Positions 53,370 through 63,126 of a stretch of DNA of 64,000 nt are shown piece by piece (the first letter of the stretch is position 1; each line of letters begins with the position of its first letter). The position numbers and the translations under genes were made by a program. Origin of the DNA: JAISFI01 sp031553775 (GTDB lineage Bacteria; Bacteroidota; Bacteroidia; Bacteroidales; Azobacteroidaceae); assembly GCA_031553775.1 (NCBI GenBank), contig JAVBLA010000016.1:1-64000 (forward strand), given 5' to 3'. Below the pieces are notes generated by a model. That model worked only from the letters and a program-made list of their open reading frames with translations. It did not search any database and had not been told where the DNA came from.

Positions 53370-55583
53370 ATGAAGAAATTTTATCTCTCTGTTTTCTTTT
53401 TTTCTGTTCTTTTCAGTCCGATTTTCTCCCAGGTTTCTAAATCTGTTCATACAGGGATTGCCGGTTCGCTGGCATCCCAATTTACCGAATCGGAAATAGC
53501 AACCATTACTGAACTTACCGTCACCGGAAACATAGATGCCCGGGATTTCAGGCTTATGCGGGACCGGATGTCGCAATTATCTGTTCTGGATCTTTCGGGA
53601 GCGACTGTTGTTGCTTATTATGGTTCGAAAGGTACTGATATCGGCTATGGAGGCCCTAATAACCCAATTTACGATATAGAGTCGGATTATGTTGAAAATA
53701 CATTTCCTATCTATGCCTTTTATGATCACAAGACGATTTCTTCCATTAAACTTCCGGTTAATACGATACGGATATGTGCCAATGCTTTTCATTTTTGTGA
53801 AAACCTGCAAACGGTAGTGATCCCTTTCGGAGTGACTGAGATTTCATACAATGCATTTGCACTGTGTAAAAATCTGGAAACAATTACGATTCCGGAATCC
53901 GTACGATGGTTGGGAGACGCGGTTTTTTCTAATTGTATCCGGTTGAAATCGGTTAATATACCTTCGGTAATCACCTATATTTCTCCTGAATTGTTCGATT
54001 ATTGCCTTGCATTAGACAATGTACAAATTCCTTCCGGTGTTGAAATCATCGGGACAGATGCTTTCAGAAGTTGTACTTCATTAAAAGCAATCACCATACC
54101 TGCACAGGTTAAGTCCATTTGGAATGCGGCTTTTGCTTATTGTACGAGCCTTACTTCCGTAGTACTTCCCCCTTCTATTACAGAGATATCTCACTCTGCT
54201 TTTCTTTCCTGTGAGAACCTGGTATCGGTATCCATACCGGATCAGGTGCAAAGCATCGGGGACTTTGCTTTTTGCAACTGTAAAAAACTGGAACAGATAC
54301 AGCTTCCTTCCGGATTGAAATCCATTGGCGCCAGTGCTTTTAGTACTTGTGAGTCTTTAACATCTCTTTCGCTTCCCTCTTCCGTAAACAAAATCGGAAC
54401 CGGGGCATTTATGGTTTGTCCCCTGATTACCTCTTTCGATCTGTACAATACCGGAATAGACGAAATTCCGGATGACTGTTTTTACAATTGCGCCAGTCTG
54501 CAGTCTGTAATTTTTCCGGCAACGGTTAAAAGAATCGGGGAAAGGGCTTTCCGCGATTGTAATAATCTGGAGACGCTCCACTTGTCATCTACGATTGATA
54601 GTATTGGAAGACTGGCTTTTTACAAGTGTGAGAAATTGTTTTCAGCAGCTTCGCTTCTATCCGGTCTCAAGTTTTTGGATGCGTGGGCGTTTGCTTATTG
54701 TTCGTCGATTAGTTCCGTTGAAGTTCCATCGGCAATTACAAGTATAGAAGATTATCTTTTTTGTGGCTGTACCGGTCTGACATCCATCATTCTTCCGGAA
54801 ACCATTACATCGATCGGTTCTTATGCATTTTATAAGTGTGCCATGTCGAAAATCGATTTACCGTCGGCTGTAGAAACAATTGGAGGTACCGCGTTTTGTA
54901 AGTGTCCCAATTTGCAGTCTATAGAGATTCCGGCATTGGTCTCCGTGATTGAGGAGTATGCTTTTGCCGAATGTTCCGCTTTGTCTTCCATCAAAGTTCC
55001 TGCATCTGTTAAAACTATCGGAGATTATGCTTTTGCAGCTACCCGGATCGATACCCTGAACCTGATTCACTGTCAATCGCTTGAAACGATTGGGGAAGCC
55101 GGTATTGCAGGATGTGTATATCTGAAGTCATTGACTCTACCTAAATCCGTGACATCTCTGGGGAAAAATGCATTGGCGCAGAATTTCTCATTGAAAGAGT
55201 TGAAGATAGCTAATCCTGTTCCTCCGGTTTTGGGTGAAGATGTTTTTTTGTTGACCGACCAGGCGGCTTGTATATTGTATGTGCCTTCCGGTGCTTCTGC
55301 AGATTATTCGGGTGCTGCGCAATGGAAGAATTTTCAGTTGATTACGGAAATGGATTTTACGGGAATCAAGACTGTCCGGAAAGAAACGCTTGTAATCTCG
55401 AACCGGGAAGGTATTCTGAATATCAAGGGATTAATTCCCGGAGAAACTGTAAGATTGTATGATTTGTATGGCCGGTTGATTTTGCAACAAAGAGTTGCGA
55501 GAGAAACTACAGATATTGTGGGTGTGAAGAAGGGGATGTATATTCTTCAGGCTGTTGGTGAAAGTGTGAAGATATTTATGTGA
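53370..55583 (+). CDS. BspA-like leucine-rich-repeat surface protein with T9SS-like tail
   Basis: 737 residues. Signal peptide ('SVFFFSVLFSPIFSQ'), an N-terminal segment, then about 20 LRR_5 units of 23 residues (about 115-600) with the pattern 'IPxxVxxIGxxAFxxCxxLxSV'. The last 75 residues, from 'VRKETLVISNREGILNIKG', end 'GVKKGMYILQAVGESVKIFM', resembling a T9SS sorting tail. BspA-type proteins of oral and gut Bacteroidota bind host matrix proteins or other cells. Likely secreted and regulated by the kinase/regulator pair just upstream (inference from position). A few units look degenerate around residue 350. Confidence 0.9.
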   Translation: MKKFYLSVFFFSVLFSPIFSQVSKSVHTGIAGSLASQFTESEIATITELTVTGNIDARDFRLMRDRMSQLSVLDLSGATVVAYYGSKGTDIGYGGPNNPIYDIESDYVENTFPIYAFYDHKTISSIKLPVNTIRICANAFHFCENLQTVVIPFGVTEISYNAFALCKNLETITIPESVRWLGDAVFSNCIRLKSVNIPSVITYISPELFDYCLALDNVQIPSGVEIIGTDAFRSCTSLKAITIPAQVKSIWNAAFAYCTSLTSVVLPPSITEISHSAFLSCENLVSVSIPDQVQSIGDFAFCNCKKLEQIQLPSGLKSIGASAFSTCESLTSLSLPSSVNKIGTGAFMVCPLITSFDLYNTGIDEIPDDCFYNCASLQSVIFPATVKRIGERAFRDCNNLETLHLSSTIDSIGRLAFYKCEKLFSAASLLSGLKFLDAWAFAYCSSISSVEVPSAITSIEDYLFCGCTGLTSIILPETITSIGSYAFYKCAMSKIDLPSAVETIGGTAFCKCPNLQSIEIPALVSVIEEYAFAECSALSSIKVPASVKTIGDYAFAATRIDTLNLIHCQSLETIGEAGIAGCVYLKSLTLPKSVTSLGKNALAQNFSLKELKIANPVPPVLGEDVFLLTDQAACILYVPSGASADYSGAAQWKNFQLITEMDFTGIKTVRKETLVISNREGILNIKGLIPGETVRLYDLYGRLILQQRVARETTDIVGVKKGMYILQAVGESVKIFM

Positions 55584-55687
55584 AAAGCTGGTTTGTTGAT
55601 GATTTTTACTGAATAAACCGTTTTGATAACTCTTATAATTCAGCATTTGTATTGATCCGGATACAACCTCTCCATTACGGGTAACGA

Positions 55688-56361
55688 TTATTTGATCGGT
55701 GGTAAGTGTTGATGATTGCATATATTTGTTGAAGTCAATTTGGAAATTTCTGCTTTAATAAAAAATATTTCAGCATCCTTTGCCTGCTTTGCAAGGGGAT
55801 CTACTAATTCAGAAAGTTCTTTTTCCAAACGTCCTAACTTAACTTGTTTTCGCAATAATGAAAATTTGCTTTGAGTTAAAGTTATCCCAGCAGCACTATA
55901 TTCCTTTCCTAATCGTGTAACTAAATCTCCAATCTTATCTTGTAAATCTGCATATGCATCTTTTAATGTTTGTATGTATGTGTGTATAGGATCTATGTAA
56001 TTGTTATGCAAATCACCAATTCCACTTATAGATTTTAAAGACATTCTAAGTTGTTCTCTATCTCCTAATGTTTGAAGAAAAATATTTTCCTCGAAATCGA
56101 TAAGGTAACTGCCATTCTCTGTTGTAAGTGTATATATATTTCTCCCCTTGGTTGTTGATACTTTTAAGTACCCCATTTCTAATAACATAGATTCTGTAAT
56201 TCCTTCGCAACTTTTCGATATGAAATGTGTACCATTAGGCAGCACTATGTCGAAATATTTGTCTGGAAAAATATACTCTCAATGTTTTTTGTTCGCTCAG
56301 TAATGCTCATTAATGAATCTGATAAAGCAACAATGGATATTTCTGAGATAAGGCTATCCAA
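55688..56361 (-). pseudogene. Unknown protein gene with a single frameshift
   Basis: The visible 185-codon ORF (55688-56245) lacks a good start, but its frame continues sensibly upstream to a TGA at 56280. A second frame takes over with a one-base shift at an A5 run (56267-56271): the joined reading gives 'NIESIFFPDKYFDIVLPNG'. The restored gene begins at TTG 56361, 5 bp after GAGGAG, with a -7 box TATCTTTG (complement at 56379-56386). About 223 codons. The product is unknown; it has a beta-rich N half ('RNIYTLTTENGSYLIDFEEN') and a coiled-coil C half. Either a real inactivating mutation, a programmed shift or a sequencing error. Confidence 0.6.
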
Positions 56362-56378
56362 TACTACTCCTCACGAAA

Positions 56379-56386
56379 CAAAGATA
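56379..56386 (-). promoter_or_regulatory. -7 box of the frameshifted gene
   Basis: TATCTTTG on the minus strand, 17 bp before the proposed TTG start. Its presence supports the longer, frameshifted gene model. Confidence 0.5.
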
Positions 56387-56569
56387 AATCCACTAAAACT
56401 TGCTTCTTACAATCAAGTTTAATCCGCCGTTTTAATTCTTTCATTCTTTTGATATTTTGCTGATATATGGTTGTTTATCTTAATCCCAGAAGCCTTTGAA
56501 AATAACTAATCCGCCAGCCATTCAAAACAAAAGATGAATTCCGCCAATCATCAGCTATCAGAACTATCC

Positions 56570-56599
56570 TTGCCCAATCAAAATACTTTACTACATTTG
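56570..56599 (+). promoter_or_regulatory. Promoter of the NAGPA-GSCFA operon
   Basis: TTG at 56570-56572, 19-bp spacer, TACATTTG at 56592-56599; start of translation 34 bp or more downstream. Confidence 0.7.
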
Positions 56600-56633
56600 T
56601 ATCACTTATTACAGAGAAAAACAATAGTTAACA

Positions 56634-59600
56634 ATGGTATTTAATGCTCGATTTATGATGAAAAAATTGGCTCTTTTTGTAGTGTCGATGCTTGTTTGCC
56701 TGCCGTTTGTGTACGGGGCAAATCCTCAGGTAAGCATCGGAGGTGTTTCTTATTCGGTGGATACGCTTTCCCGTTTAAGAGTAGGTCCGGGGACTTTTTA
56801 TACTTCCCTGAAATTTTCTTCTCCGGAAAAAACGCTCCGGGTTTTCTTCTTGGAAATGGATATGGGAAATCCTTATTTGAAATTTGAATCGGTGGTGGCG
56901 CGGGATTCTGTGACTAAGACTTCGGAAGGAGTCTCTGCGATGGCTAAGCGTACCGGCAAAAAGGGAGAGACTTATTTTGCGGGGGTGAATGCCGATTTTT
57001 TCAGTCTGGAGACGGAGACCTATGCGAGACCTTTGCATGGTTCTGTGGTTAAAGGGCAGATCGGAACAAAACCCGCCTCTACTCCTCACTTAGGCTTTGC
57101 CGGAAATGTGCCTTTAATTGCCGGTGCTTCGTTCAGCGGGTCGTTAACGGCTACAGCCGGAAGCCGTACTGTCAGTTATATCAACCAGGACAGGGGAAAA
57201 GACCAACTGGTCTTCTATAACCGGCTGAATGGCAAATATACACATACCAATAGTGACGGTACCGAGGTGTTACTTCAATTAATGCCCTCGGAATCCTGGG
57301 GATTTGCGAAAGACGTGAAGTTGAAAGTAGTACAGGTGCAAACCGGAAAAGGAAATATGTTCATGCCGGAAGATCATGCGGTACTGTCCGGTAACGGCAA
57401 TGCGGCAACTTTTTTATCCCAGTTTCAGGTAAACGACGAGGTAACACTCCGTTTCAATATTGCTTTTCCAGGATCAGGAACACCGGCTGTCAATGCCATG
57501 GTGGGAGGCGACCAGCGGGGGACTATCCTCCGGTCTGGAGTCCCTTATGAAACCTGGAATGAATTGCATCCGAGAACAGGCGCCGGATTTTCGAAAGATA
57601 AATCAACGCTTTATTTTTGTGTAGTCGACGGAAGAACTACCCTTTCTGCAGGAGTGACCACCAAACAGCTGGCAGAAATCATGCTGAGTGCAGGTGCCTA
57701 TGAGGCCATGAACCTGGACGGAGGAGGGTCTTCTGCAATGTATATCGATGCGTTGGGTATCGTTAACAGTCCCAGCGATGGAAGTGAAAGGGCAGTGGGC
57801 AATGCTGTCTATGCCGTGAATGTAGCGCCGGAAGATGCGGTGGTTGCAACTATTCAATGTTCCACGCGGGAAATAGAACTGCCTCTTGGAGATATTTTTA
57901 CTCCGGTATTTTACGGATATAACCAATACGGTACTTTAATAGATAAACACGTACAGGGCGTGTCTTTATCCTGCGATCCGGATGTGGGTACGATTACGGA
58001 GAATGGTTCGTTCCAGGCTTCGGGTAGCCGGGAAGGGTTGATATATGCCGAATACAAAGGATGCAGGATCAGTATTCCTGTGAAACTTTTACCGGCAGTA
58101 TATGCCAATGTATATGCTTCGGAACTGGATGTTATTAGCGGTGCCGGCCTGAAACTGGCATTTACCCTGAATACGAAGGCTAATGCCGTCAGGATCGATG
58201 TGAAAGAGAATGCTCAAACCCTTAGATCTATTGAAGCAGGCAGTCTGTTGAAAGGGAGACATGTTTTACCTGTCGATCTTGGTGATTTGCCTGCGGGAAC
58301 TTATCAATGGTCGGTAACAACAACTTCAGATCCCATATCTGAACCGGTAAAATTTTCCAATGACCAGCAACAGGAAATGCAGTTTTATTCTCCCCGCGGC
58401 GTAGCGGTCGACAATAATTTCGATAGTCCTTTTTTCGGGCGGATCTATGCTTCGGAAACATCCGGAGGTACAGTAACAAACCGTTCCACTTCAGATGGGA
58501 TCTATATATTGAATGCTGCTTTTGAAGATATTACCGGACAGTTTCAGGATGGGTATAAAGGAGGAGTAAGCTGGACTACTGCATCCAGTCCCATGCGCCT
58601 GTGCGTAGCTCCCGATGGAAAAGTATATCTGACGGATTGGAGTGATTCCCATTCGGGAGTGTGGATCATGGATCCTGCCGATCCGGCAGGCTCTTTTACA
58701 GAGGTTTTTGCCGGAAATTTGAGAAATTCTTCCGGCCTGGCAAGCAAAAGTGGAGTGAATGTGCACGGTTCCATCTCCCATTGCTGGGTAACGGGTACCG
58801 GTGAGGATACCAAACTTTTTACATTTGATGAAGATTATACAGATGCTGTGGCTACCAATACAGGTAATTTGCTGCAGTATAATATCGGAACATTGAAGTC
58901 TTCCTGGAACAAAGCTCCCAGTGCCATTGTCTATAACGACGCCCTGAACGGCAATTTGCAGCAAAATTTTAACTCCTGTATTGCTCCCGACGGGCGAGGA
59001 GGCTGGTGGATTTCCCAGTATAGGCAAACCGATTCTCAGTCGGTACCCTGTCTGATCCATGTGAATCCTGCCGGCAGTGTGGATTTTAATTCGGGGGTAA
59101 CTCCCACTTTGATCGGTAATTCCGAAACGGGAGGTATGGCTGTTAATCAGGACGGAAGCATCCTGGCTATGGGATGTAAGAACGAGGTAAAAGTCTTCCG
59201 GGTTACGTTCAACGCATCCGCTCCATCTCTGTCGTTACTTTATTCTATTCAACCTGCTATGGGAAATATTTGTGGCATTTCTTTCGATCTGGCCGGGAAT
59301 CTGTATGCCATTTCCAATGTTTCCGAACGTTTGGCTGCCTGGGCTTTGCCTAAACCGGAGAATACCTTTACTACTCCGGCGCCTGCGGGGCGGGAGATCC
59401 GGTACTTGTTATCCGGCATAGCCGATGTAAAAAACGGGAATGATTCTTTCAGGGTTTATCCCAATCCGGTATCCGACTGGCTGAATATTGAGACCGGGGG
59501 GGCGGACATAGATTCCTATGCCCTATACACTATAGCCGGTCAAAAAGTGCTTTCCGGGACATTGGATAACTCTCTGGAAAATAACTCTTCCGGAATTTCG

Positions 59601-59684
59601 TTCAAAGAAATGAAGCAGGGAGTTTATTTGTTAGCATTAAAAACAACTTCCGGCTATGTAGTCAAACGGATTATTAAACAATAA
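56634..59684 (+). CDS. Secreted NAGPA-domain (phosphodiester glycosidase-like) protein with T9SS tail
   Basis: 1016 residues. Signal peptide ('LALFVVSMLVCLPFVYG'); the ATG at 56658 may be the true start since it gives a normal MKK beginning. Residues about 60-400 form a NAGPA domain: 'YFAGVNADFFSLET', 'FCVVDGRTTLSAGVTTKQLAEIMLSAGA' and 'MNLDGGGSSAMYID'. NAGPA enzymes hydrolyse phosphodiester-linked sugars. Ig-like and propeller-like segments (about 560-920) follow, then a T9SS type A tail from 'FRVYPNPVSDWLNIE' to 'VVKRIIKQ'. Probably a surface or secreted enzyme acting on teichoic-type polymers or glycan phosphodiesters (inference). The GSCFA gene follows after 4 bp. Confidence 0.88.
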   Translation: MVFNARFMMKKLALFVVSMLVCLPFVYGANPQVSIGGVSYSVDTLSRLRVGPGTFYTSLKFSSPEKTLRVFFLEMDMGNPYLKFESVVARDSVTKTSEGVSAMAKRTGKKGETYFAGVNADFFSLETETYARPLHGSVVKGQIGTKPASTPHLGFAGNVPLIAGASFSGSLTATAGSRTVSYINQDRGKDQLVFYNRLNGKYTHTNSDGTEVLLQLMPSESWGFAKDVKLKVVQVQTGKGNMFMPEDHAVLSGNGNAATFLSQFQVNDEVTLRFNIAFPGSGTPAVNAMVGGDQRGTILRSGVPYETWNELHPRTGAGFSKDKSTLYFCVVDGRTTLSAGVTTKQLAEIMLSAGAYEAMNLDGGGSSAMYIDALGIVNSPSDGSERAVGNAVYAVNVAPEDAVVATIQCSTREIELPLGDIFTPVFYGYNQYGTLIDKHVQGVSLSCDPDVGTITENGSFQASGSREGLIYAEYKGCRISIPVKLLPAVYANVYASELDVISGAGLKLAFTLNTKANAVRIDVKENAQTLRSIEAGSLLKGRHVLPVDLGDLPAGTYQWSVTTTSDPISEPVKFSNDQQQEMQFYSPRGVAVDNNFDSPFFGRIYASETSGGTVTNRSTSDGIYILNAAFEDITGQFQDGYKGGVSWTTASSPMRLCVAPDGKVYLTDWSDSHSGVWIMDPADPAGSFTEVFAGNLRNSSGLASKSGVNVHGSISHCWVTGTGEDTKLFTFDEDYTDAVATNTGNLLQYNIGTLKSSWNKAPSAIVYNDALNGNLQQNFNSCIAPDGRGGWWISQYRQTDSQSVPCLIHVNPAGSVDFNSGVTPTLIGNSETGGMAVNQDGSILAMGCKNEVKVFRVTFNASAPSLSLLYSIQPAMGNICGISFDLAGNLYAISNVSERLAAWALPKPENTFTTPAPAGREIRYLLSGIADVKNGNDSFRVYPNPVSDWLNIETGGADIDSYALYTIAGQKVLSGTLDNSLENNSSGISFKEMKQGVYLLALKTTSGYVVKRIIKQ

Positions 59685-59688
59685 AAGC

Positions 59689-60642
59689 ATGCGTTTCAGG
59701 ACTGAAATAGCAATCGAACCGTCCCGATTCAGGTTTACACACAAAGACCGGATCTTATTGATGGGTTCCTGTTTTGCCGAAAATATCGGAAACAAGTTAT
59801 CTTCGTCGGGTTTCCGGGTGGATATCAATCCGTTCGGAGTGTTGTATAACCCTTTATCGGTAGCATCCGGACTGGAAGATTTGATACGGAATAGAAAATA
59901 TGCTGCCAATGATATTTTTGAGTATAAAGGTTTATACTCTTCATTCGGGCATCACAGTCGCTTTTCTGCCTTGACAGAAGAAGCGTGTTTATCCAATATC
60001 AATGAACGAATGTTATTTTCTTCTGATTTCCTGAAAAAAATCTCGGTTTTGATGGTTACATTCGGGACGGCTTATGTTTATCGGCTGAAAGAAACGGAGC
60101 AGGTAGTTTCCAACTGTCATAAATTGCCGGCCGACCGGTTTGTTCATCGGAGATTGTGTGTAAATGAGGTGGTTGAGGCTTGGAAGCCTTTGATTAGCAG
60201 GCTGATACAAATCAATCCGGAATTAAAAATCCTCTTTACGGTCAGTCCCATCCGGCACTGGAAAGACGGGGCACATGAGAACCAGTTGAGTAAGTCGGTA
60301 CTACTGTTGGCTATAGAGGAATTGTGCAATATTGCCAAAGAGAAAGATGCCAAGGCCGTCACCGGATATTTTCCATCGTATGAATTATTATTAGACGATT
60401 TACGCGATTACCGCTATTATGCGGAAGATATGCTGCATCCTTCTGATATAGCAATCGATTATATCTGGGAGAAATTCTCCGGATGCTATTTTGACCAATC
60501 GACGTGGTTGGCCGTAGAAGAATATAACAGTATTCACCGGGATCTGGAGCATCGGCCGTATTATCCGGAGTCGGATGCGTATAAGGCTTTTCTTGAAAAT
60601 GCAAACAAGAGACGGGGAGATTTTGAATCCCGGCATTGGTAG
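59689..60642 (+). CDS. GSCFA-domain protein (SGNH-hydrolase-like)
   Basis: 317 residues, no signal peptide. Contains the naming motif 'GSCFAENIGNKL' near residue 25, 'VTFGTAYVYRL' near 122, 'FTVSPIRHWKDG' and 'DMLHPSDIAIDYIWEKF' near the C terminus; the last has the DxxH pattern of SGNH/GDSL esterases. GSCFA proteins are conserved in Bacteroidota; activity unproven, possibly a carbohydrate esterase. Four bp after the NAGPA gene, so likely one operon. Confidence 0.9.
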   Translation: MRFRTEIAIEPSRFRFTHKDRILLMGSCFAENIGNKLSSSGFRVDINPFGVLYNPLSVASGLEDLIRNRKYAANDIFEYKGLYSSFGHHSRFSALTEEACLSNINERMLFSSDFLKKISVLMVTFGTAYVYRLKETEQVVSNCHKLPADRFVHRRLCVNEVVEAWKPLISRLIQINPELKILFTVSPIRHWKDGAHENQLSKSVLLLAIEELCNIAKEKDAKAVTGYFPSYELLLDDLRDYRYYAEDMLHPSDIAIDYIWEKFSGCYFDQSTWLAVEEYNSIHRDLEHRPYYPESDAYKAFLENANKRRGDFESRHW

Positions 60643-60672
60643 ATATAAAAAATTGAAACGGGGTATTAAAGA

Positions 60673-60693
60673 GGGCGGCCACAAGGGCCGCCC
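60673..60693. repeat. GC-rich palindrome between convergent genes
   Basis: Perfect 8-bp stem GGGCGGCC / GGCCGCCC with a 5-nt loop, between the ends of GSCFA and VIT-VWA genes. A few flanking bases extend the symmetry. May act as a two-way transcription stop or be a REP-type dispersed palindrome; no T-runs are adjacent. Confidence 0.75.
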
Positions 60694-60713
60694 CTATAGG
60701 TGTAATCTGATTA

Positions 60714-63038
60714 TTATTGCGTTTTAAAACGAATCGGGAGACTGAAATATACCGGAACCGCTTTCCCGTTTTGCATGCCCGGTTTCCATTTAGGCATGGC
60801 CTTTACGATCTTGATGGCAGCCTGGTCACACCATGGACTTACAGAACGAATTACTTTAATATCATCGATCTCACCGGTTTCAGTTACTACGAAGCGTACT
60901 ACCACGCGACCTTCCGCACAATCTGTAGGATCTGTTAGTAGGAGAGCCATTTCTTTTTTGATAAATTCCATCATTTTCTGGTCTCCGCCAGGGAAGGAAG
61001 GCATTGTTTCTGCCACTTCAAAAACTTTGGAAGATTGTTTCGGAAGCGGTGGGGGCGGTGTCATTTCACATGCTGAAATAATTTTACTTTGTTCATAGCA
61101 AACGGCATCTTCACTGATAACAGGTGCTGTGAAACGGACAACATCTTTACATTCCTCATATTTTGCATTTTCATCCATCTCATCGTCGACTGCCAGAAAA
61201 GATGTATAAGCCGTCAACAGATTGTATCTCAGCCCTAATTTTGTGATTTCTTTTTCATATTTATCCGTTCCGTCGTATCTGTCGGAATAATCGTTGAAAT
61301 ACGGCGCATAATCACTCATATATTTGATCTTATTTCTGGCCCACAGGTAACGCAAGGCCTGGTTTTTTGTATGGGAAGCCAATGTAACCGGCATTTTGAT
61401 CCTGAATTCTCCTCCTACGGTTTTTCCTTTCAGTTCGACATTTCCTTTCGGGTTCCCTTTATATTTCCCGAAAACAACCATCGGTTTGTGGCTGAATACA
61501 TCCGGCATCTTTTGCGGATAAGTATCGTATACTTCAAAATCGCCCCAGTCGATATCTATTTGTGTAAATAAGGGTTGGGAAATGGTTTGTATCAGATGTT
61601 CTCCCACTTTTTCCGCTTCTGTTTGGTTGTTGATAATAAACGGTTCCGAAGCGCCTGCCCAGGCCATTCCTTCAATCAGGTGACGGTTAACTCCGTTGCC
61701 GATACCCAGCGGAAAAAAATTGGCTTTATTGAGGTTTTGCCGGATCAATTGGAAAGCTTCGGCTTCTACCGATACATAACCGTCGGTAGCGATGATGAAA
61801 GTGCGGGCATAATCTTCCAGGCTAGGATCTTTGTAGGCAAAGGCAGCCTGCAACGCCGGATAAAGTTCCGTACCTCCGCTTCCCCGTTGCCTGTCGATTA
61901 CCTGGATTGCTTTTTTGATATTTTCGGGAGTAGCTGGTAAGGAGTTTTTTGACATCATATCGTTACTGCTCTCGAACAACAATACATTAAACCTGTCGGC
62001 AGGGCTGAGGGACGAGATCAGTTTTTTCAGTACGGTTTTACTCACTTCCAATGGAAATCCCGACATAGATCCCGATACGTCTACAATAAAGATATATTCT
62101 CTCGGCAATACTTTTGTTTTTTCGTCCGCTTTGGGTGGCTCCATCATGAGAAGGAAGAATTTTTCGTCGTTATGCTCGTATAAGGTCAGTCCGCTTTGCA
62201 CTTGTCCTCCCTGCAGTCCGTACTGCAGAATAAAATCTTTGCCCAACTGTTCATCCGAAGGATTTTGCAGGTTAACAGCCGTTTGGGTTTCCGTTACCCG
62301 TTTCATATTGATAGCATGCGACGGGGAGGAGATGGTCTGTACCGGAACAGGAGCATCGATCATAAGCTGTACATTGAATTTGGGCTGGTGTCCCGACATT
62401 AGTTGTTCAATTGATTTCCGTACATATTCTTCGTCGGTAGTCGAATAGCGCGGCCCTACAGCTGTCGGGTAAACAAACTCATAAAGGTTGTCTCGACATT
62501 CCAGTAATTCGGTGTAATACATTTCCACCTTGATCTTTTCGCCTGGCCCGATGTTGGCTACTTCCATCTTGAAGACATTCGGACGGTCCTGTTCAAGCAG
62601 TGTGGCCCTTTTACCGGCTTTCTGAGCTTCATTGAATTCTTTTCTGGCTTTTTCCCGTTCCTTTACCTTGGCGTGGATTGTTCTTTTTCCGATGGTCATA
62701 TCGAGTGCATATACCGCAGCCCGGGTAGATCCCGGAAAAATATAGATCGCATCCAGCTTTCTTTTGCTTTTGTTTTCGTAGATCTGTTCTACTTTCACAT
62801 TGGCAATATTTCCGGTAATTTCTACGTATGCCCTGGTAGATTGAAGAGGCATCCATGACTTGAGAGGATCGTTACTTTTAACAAAAAAATAAGGAGAACA
62901 GCCTTCATCTCCATTATCGGGAATGACATGGGTGAACTGTTCGTTGGGATCGATGACTTCTTCTTGCGCCTGGTTGGTTTGTCCGCAGGAATACGAGATG
63001 GCAACACTCAGGATTCCTCCAATGATTGCTTTTTTCAT
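60714..63038 (-). CDS. VIT-VWA-TonB_C fusion lipoprotein
   Basis: 774 residues. Lipoprotein signal ('LSVAISYSCGQ', Cys18). A VIT domain (about 60-190; 'AYVEITGNIANVKVEQIYENKS', 'HAKVKEREKARKEFNEAQKAGK') precedes a von Willebrand A domain with the MIDAS motif 'DVSGSMSG' (Asp320). A Cys-containing linker leads to a proline stretch ('MTPPPPLPKQS') and a TonB_C-type module from 'ETMPSFPGGDQKMMEFI' to 'YFSLPIRF'. VIT-VWA proteins (inter-alpha-trypsin type) bind other proteins through metal. The TonB_C end on an anchored lipoprotein is unusual. Probably periplasmic or surface-exposed and involved in envelope protein contacts (inference). Confidence 0.87.
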   Translation of the reverse strand: MKKAIIGGILSVAISYSCGQTNQAQEEVIDPNEQFTHVIPDNGDEGCSPYFFVKSNDPLKSWMPLQSTRAYVEITGNIANVKVEQIYENKSKRKLDAIYIFPGSTRAAVYALDMTIGKRTIHAKVKEREKARKEFNEAQKAGKRATLLEQDRPNVFKMEVANIGPGEKIKVEMYYTELLECRDNLYEFVYPTAVGPRYSTTDEEYVRKSIEQLMSGHQPKFNVQLMIDAPVPVQTISSPSHAINMKRVTETQTAVNLQNPSDEQLGKDFILQYGLQGGQVQSGLTLYEHNDEKFFLLMMEPPKADEKTKVLPREYIFIVDVSGSMSGFPLEVSKTVLKKLISSLSPADRFNVLLFESSNDMMSKNSLPATPENIKKAIQVIDRQRGSGGTELYPALQAAFAYKDPSLEDYARTFIIATDGYVSVEAEAFQLIRQNLNKANFFPLGIGNGVNRHLIEGMAWAGASEPFIINNQTEAEKVGEHLIQTISQPLFTQIDIDWGDFEVYDTYPQKMPDVFSHKPMVVFGKYKGNPKGNVELKGKTVGGEFRIKMPVTLASHTKNQALRYLWARNKIKYMSDYAPYFNDYSDRYDGTDKYEKEITKLGLRYNLLTAYTSFLAVDDEMDENAKYEECKDVVRFTAPVISEDAVCYEQSKIISACEMTPPPPLPKQSSKVFEVAETMPSFPGGDQKMMEFIKKEMALLLTDPTDCAEGRVVVRFVVTETGEIDDIKVIRSVSPWCDQAAIKIVKAMPKWKPGMQNGKAVPVYFSLPIRFKTQ

Positions 63039-63126
63039 GATTACGTTATTTAAAAGTTTAATTTGTTGATATCTACTGCAAAAGAAGTGTGATCCCCGAA
63101 AAAAATACGTTTCCGGAATGCTATTA

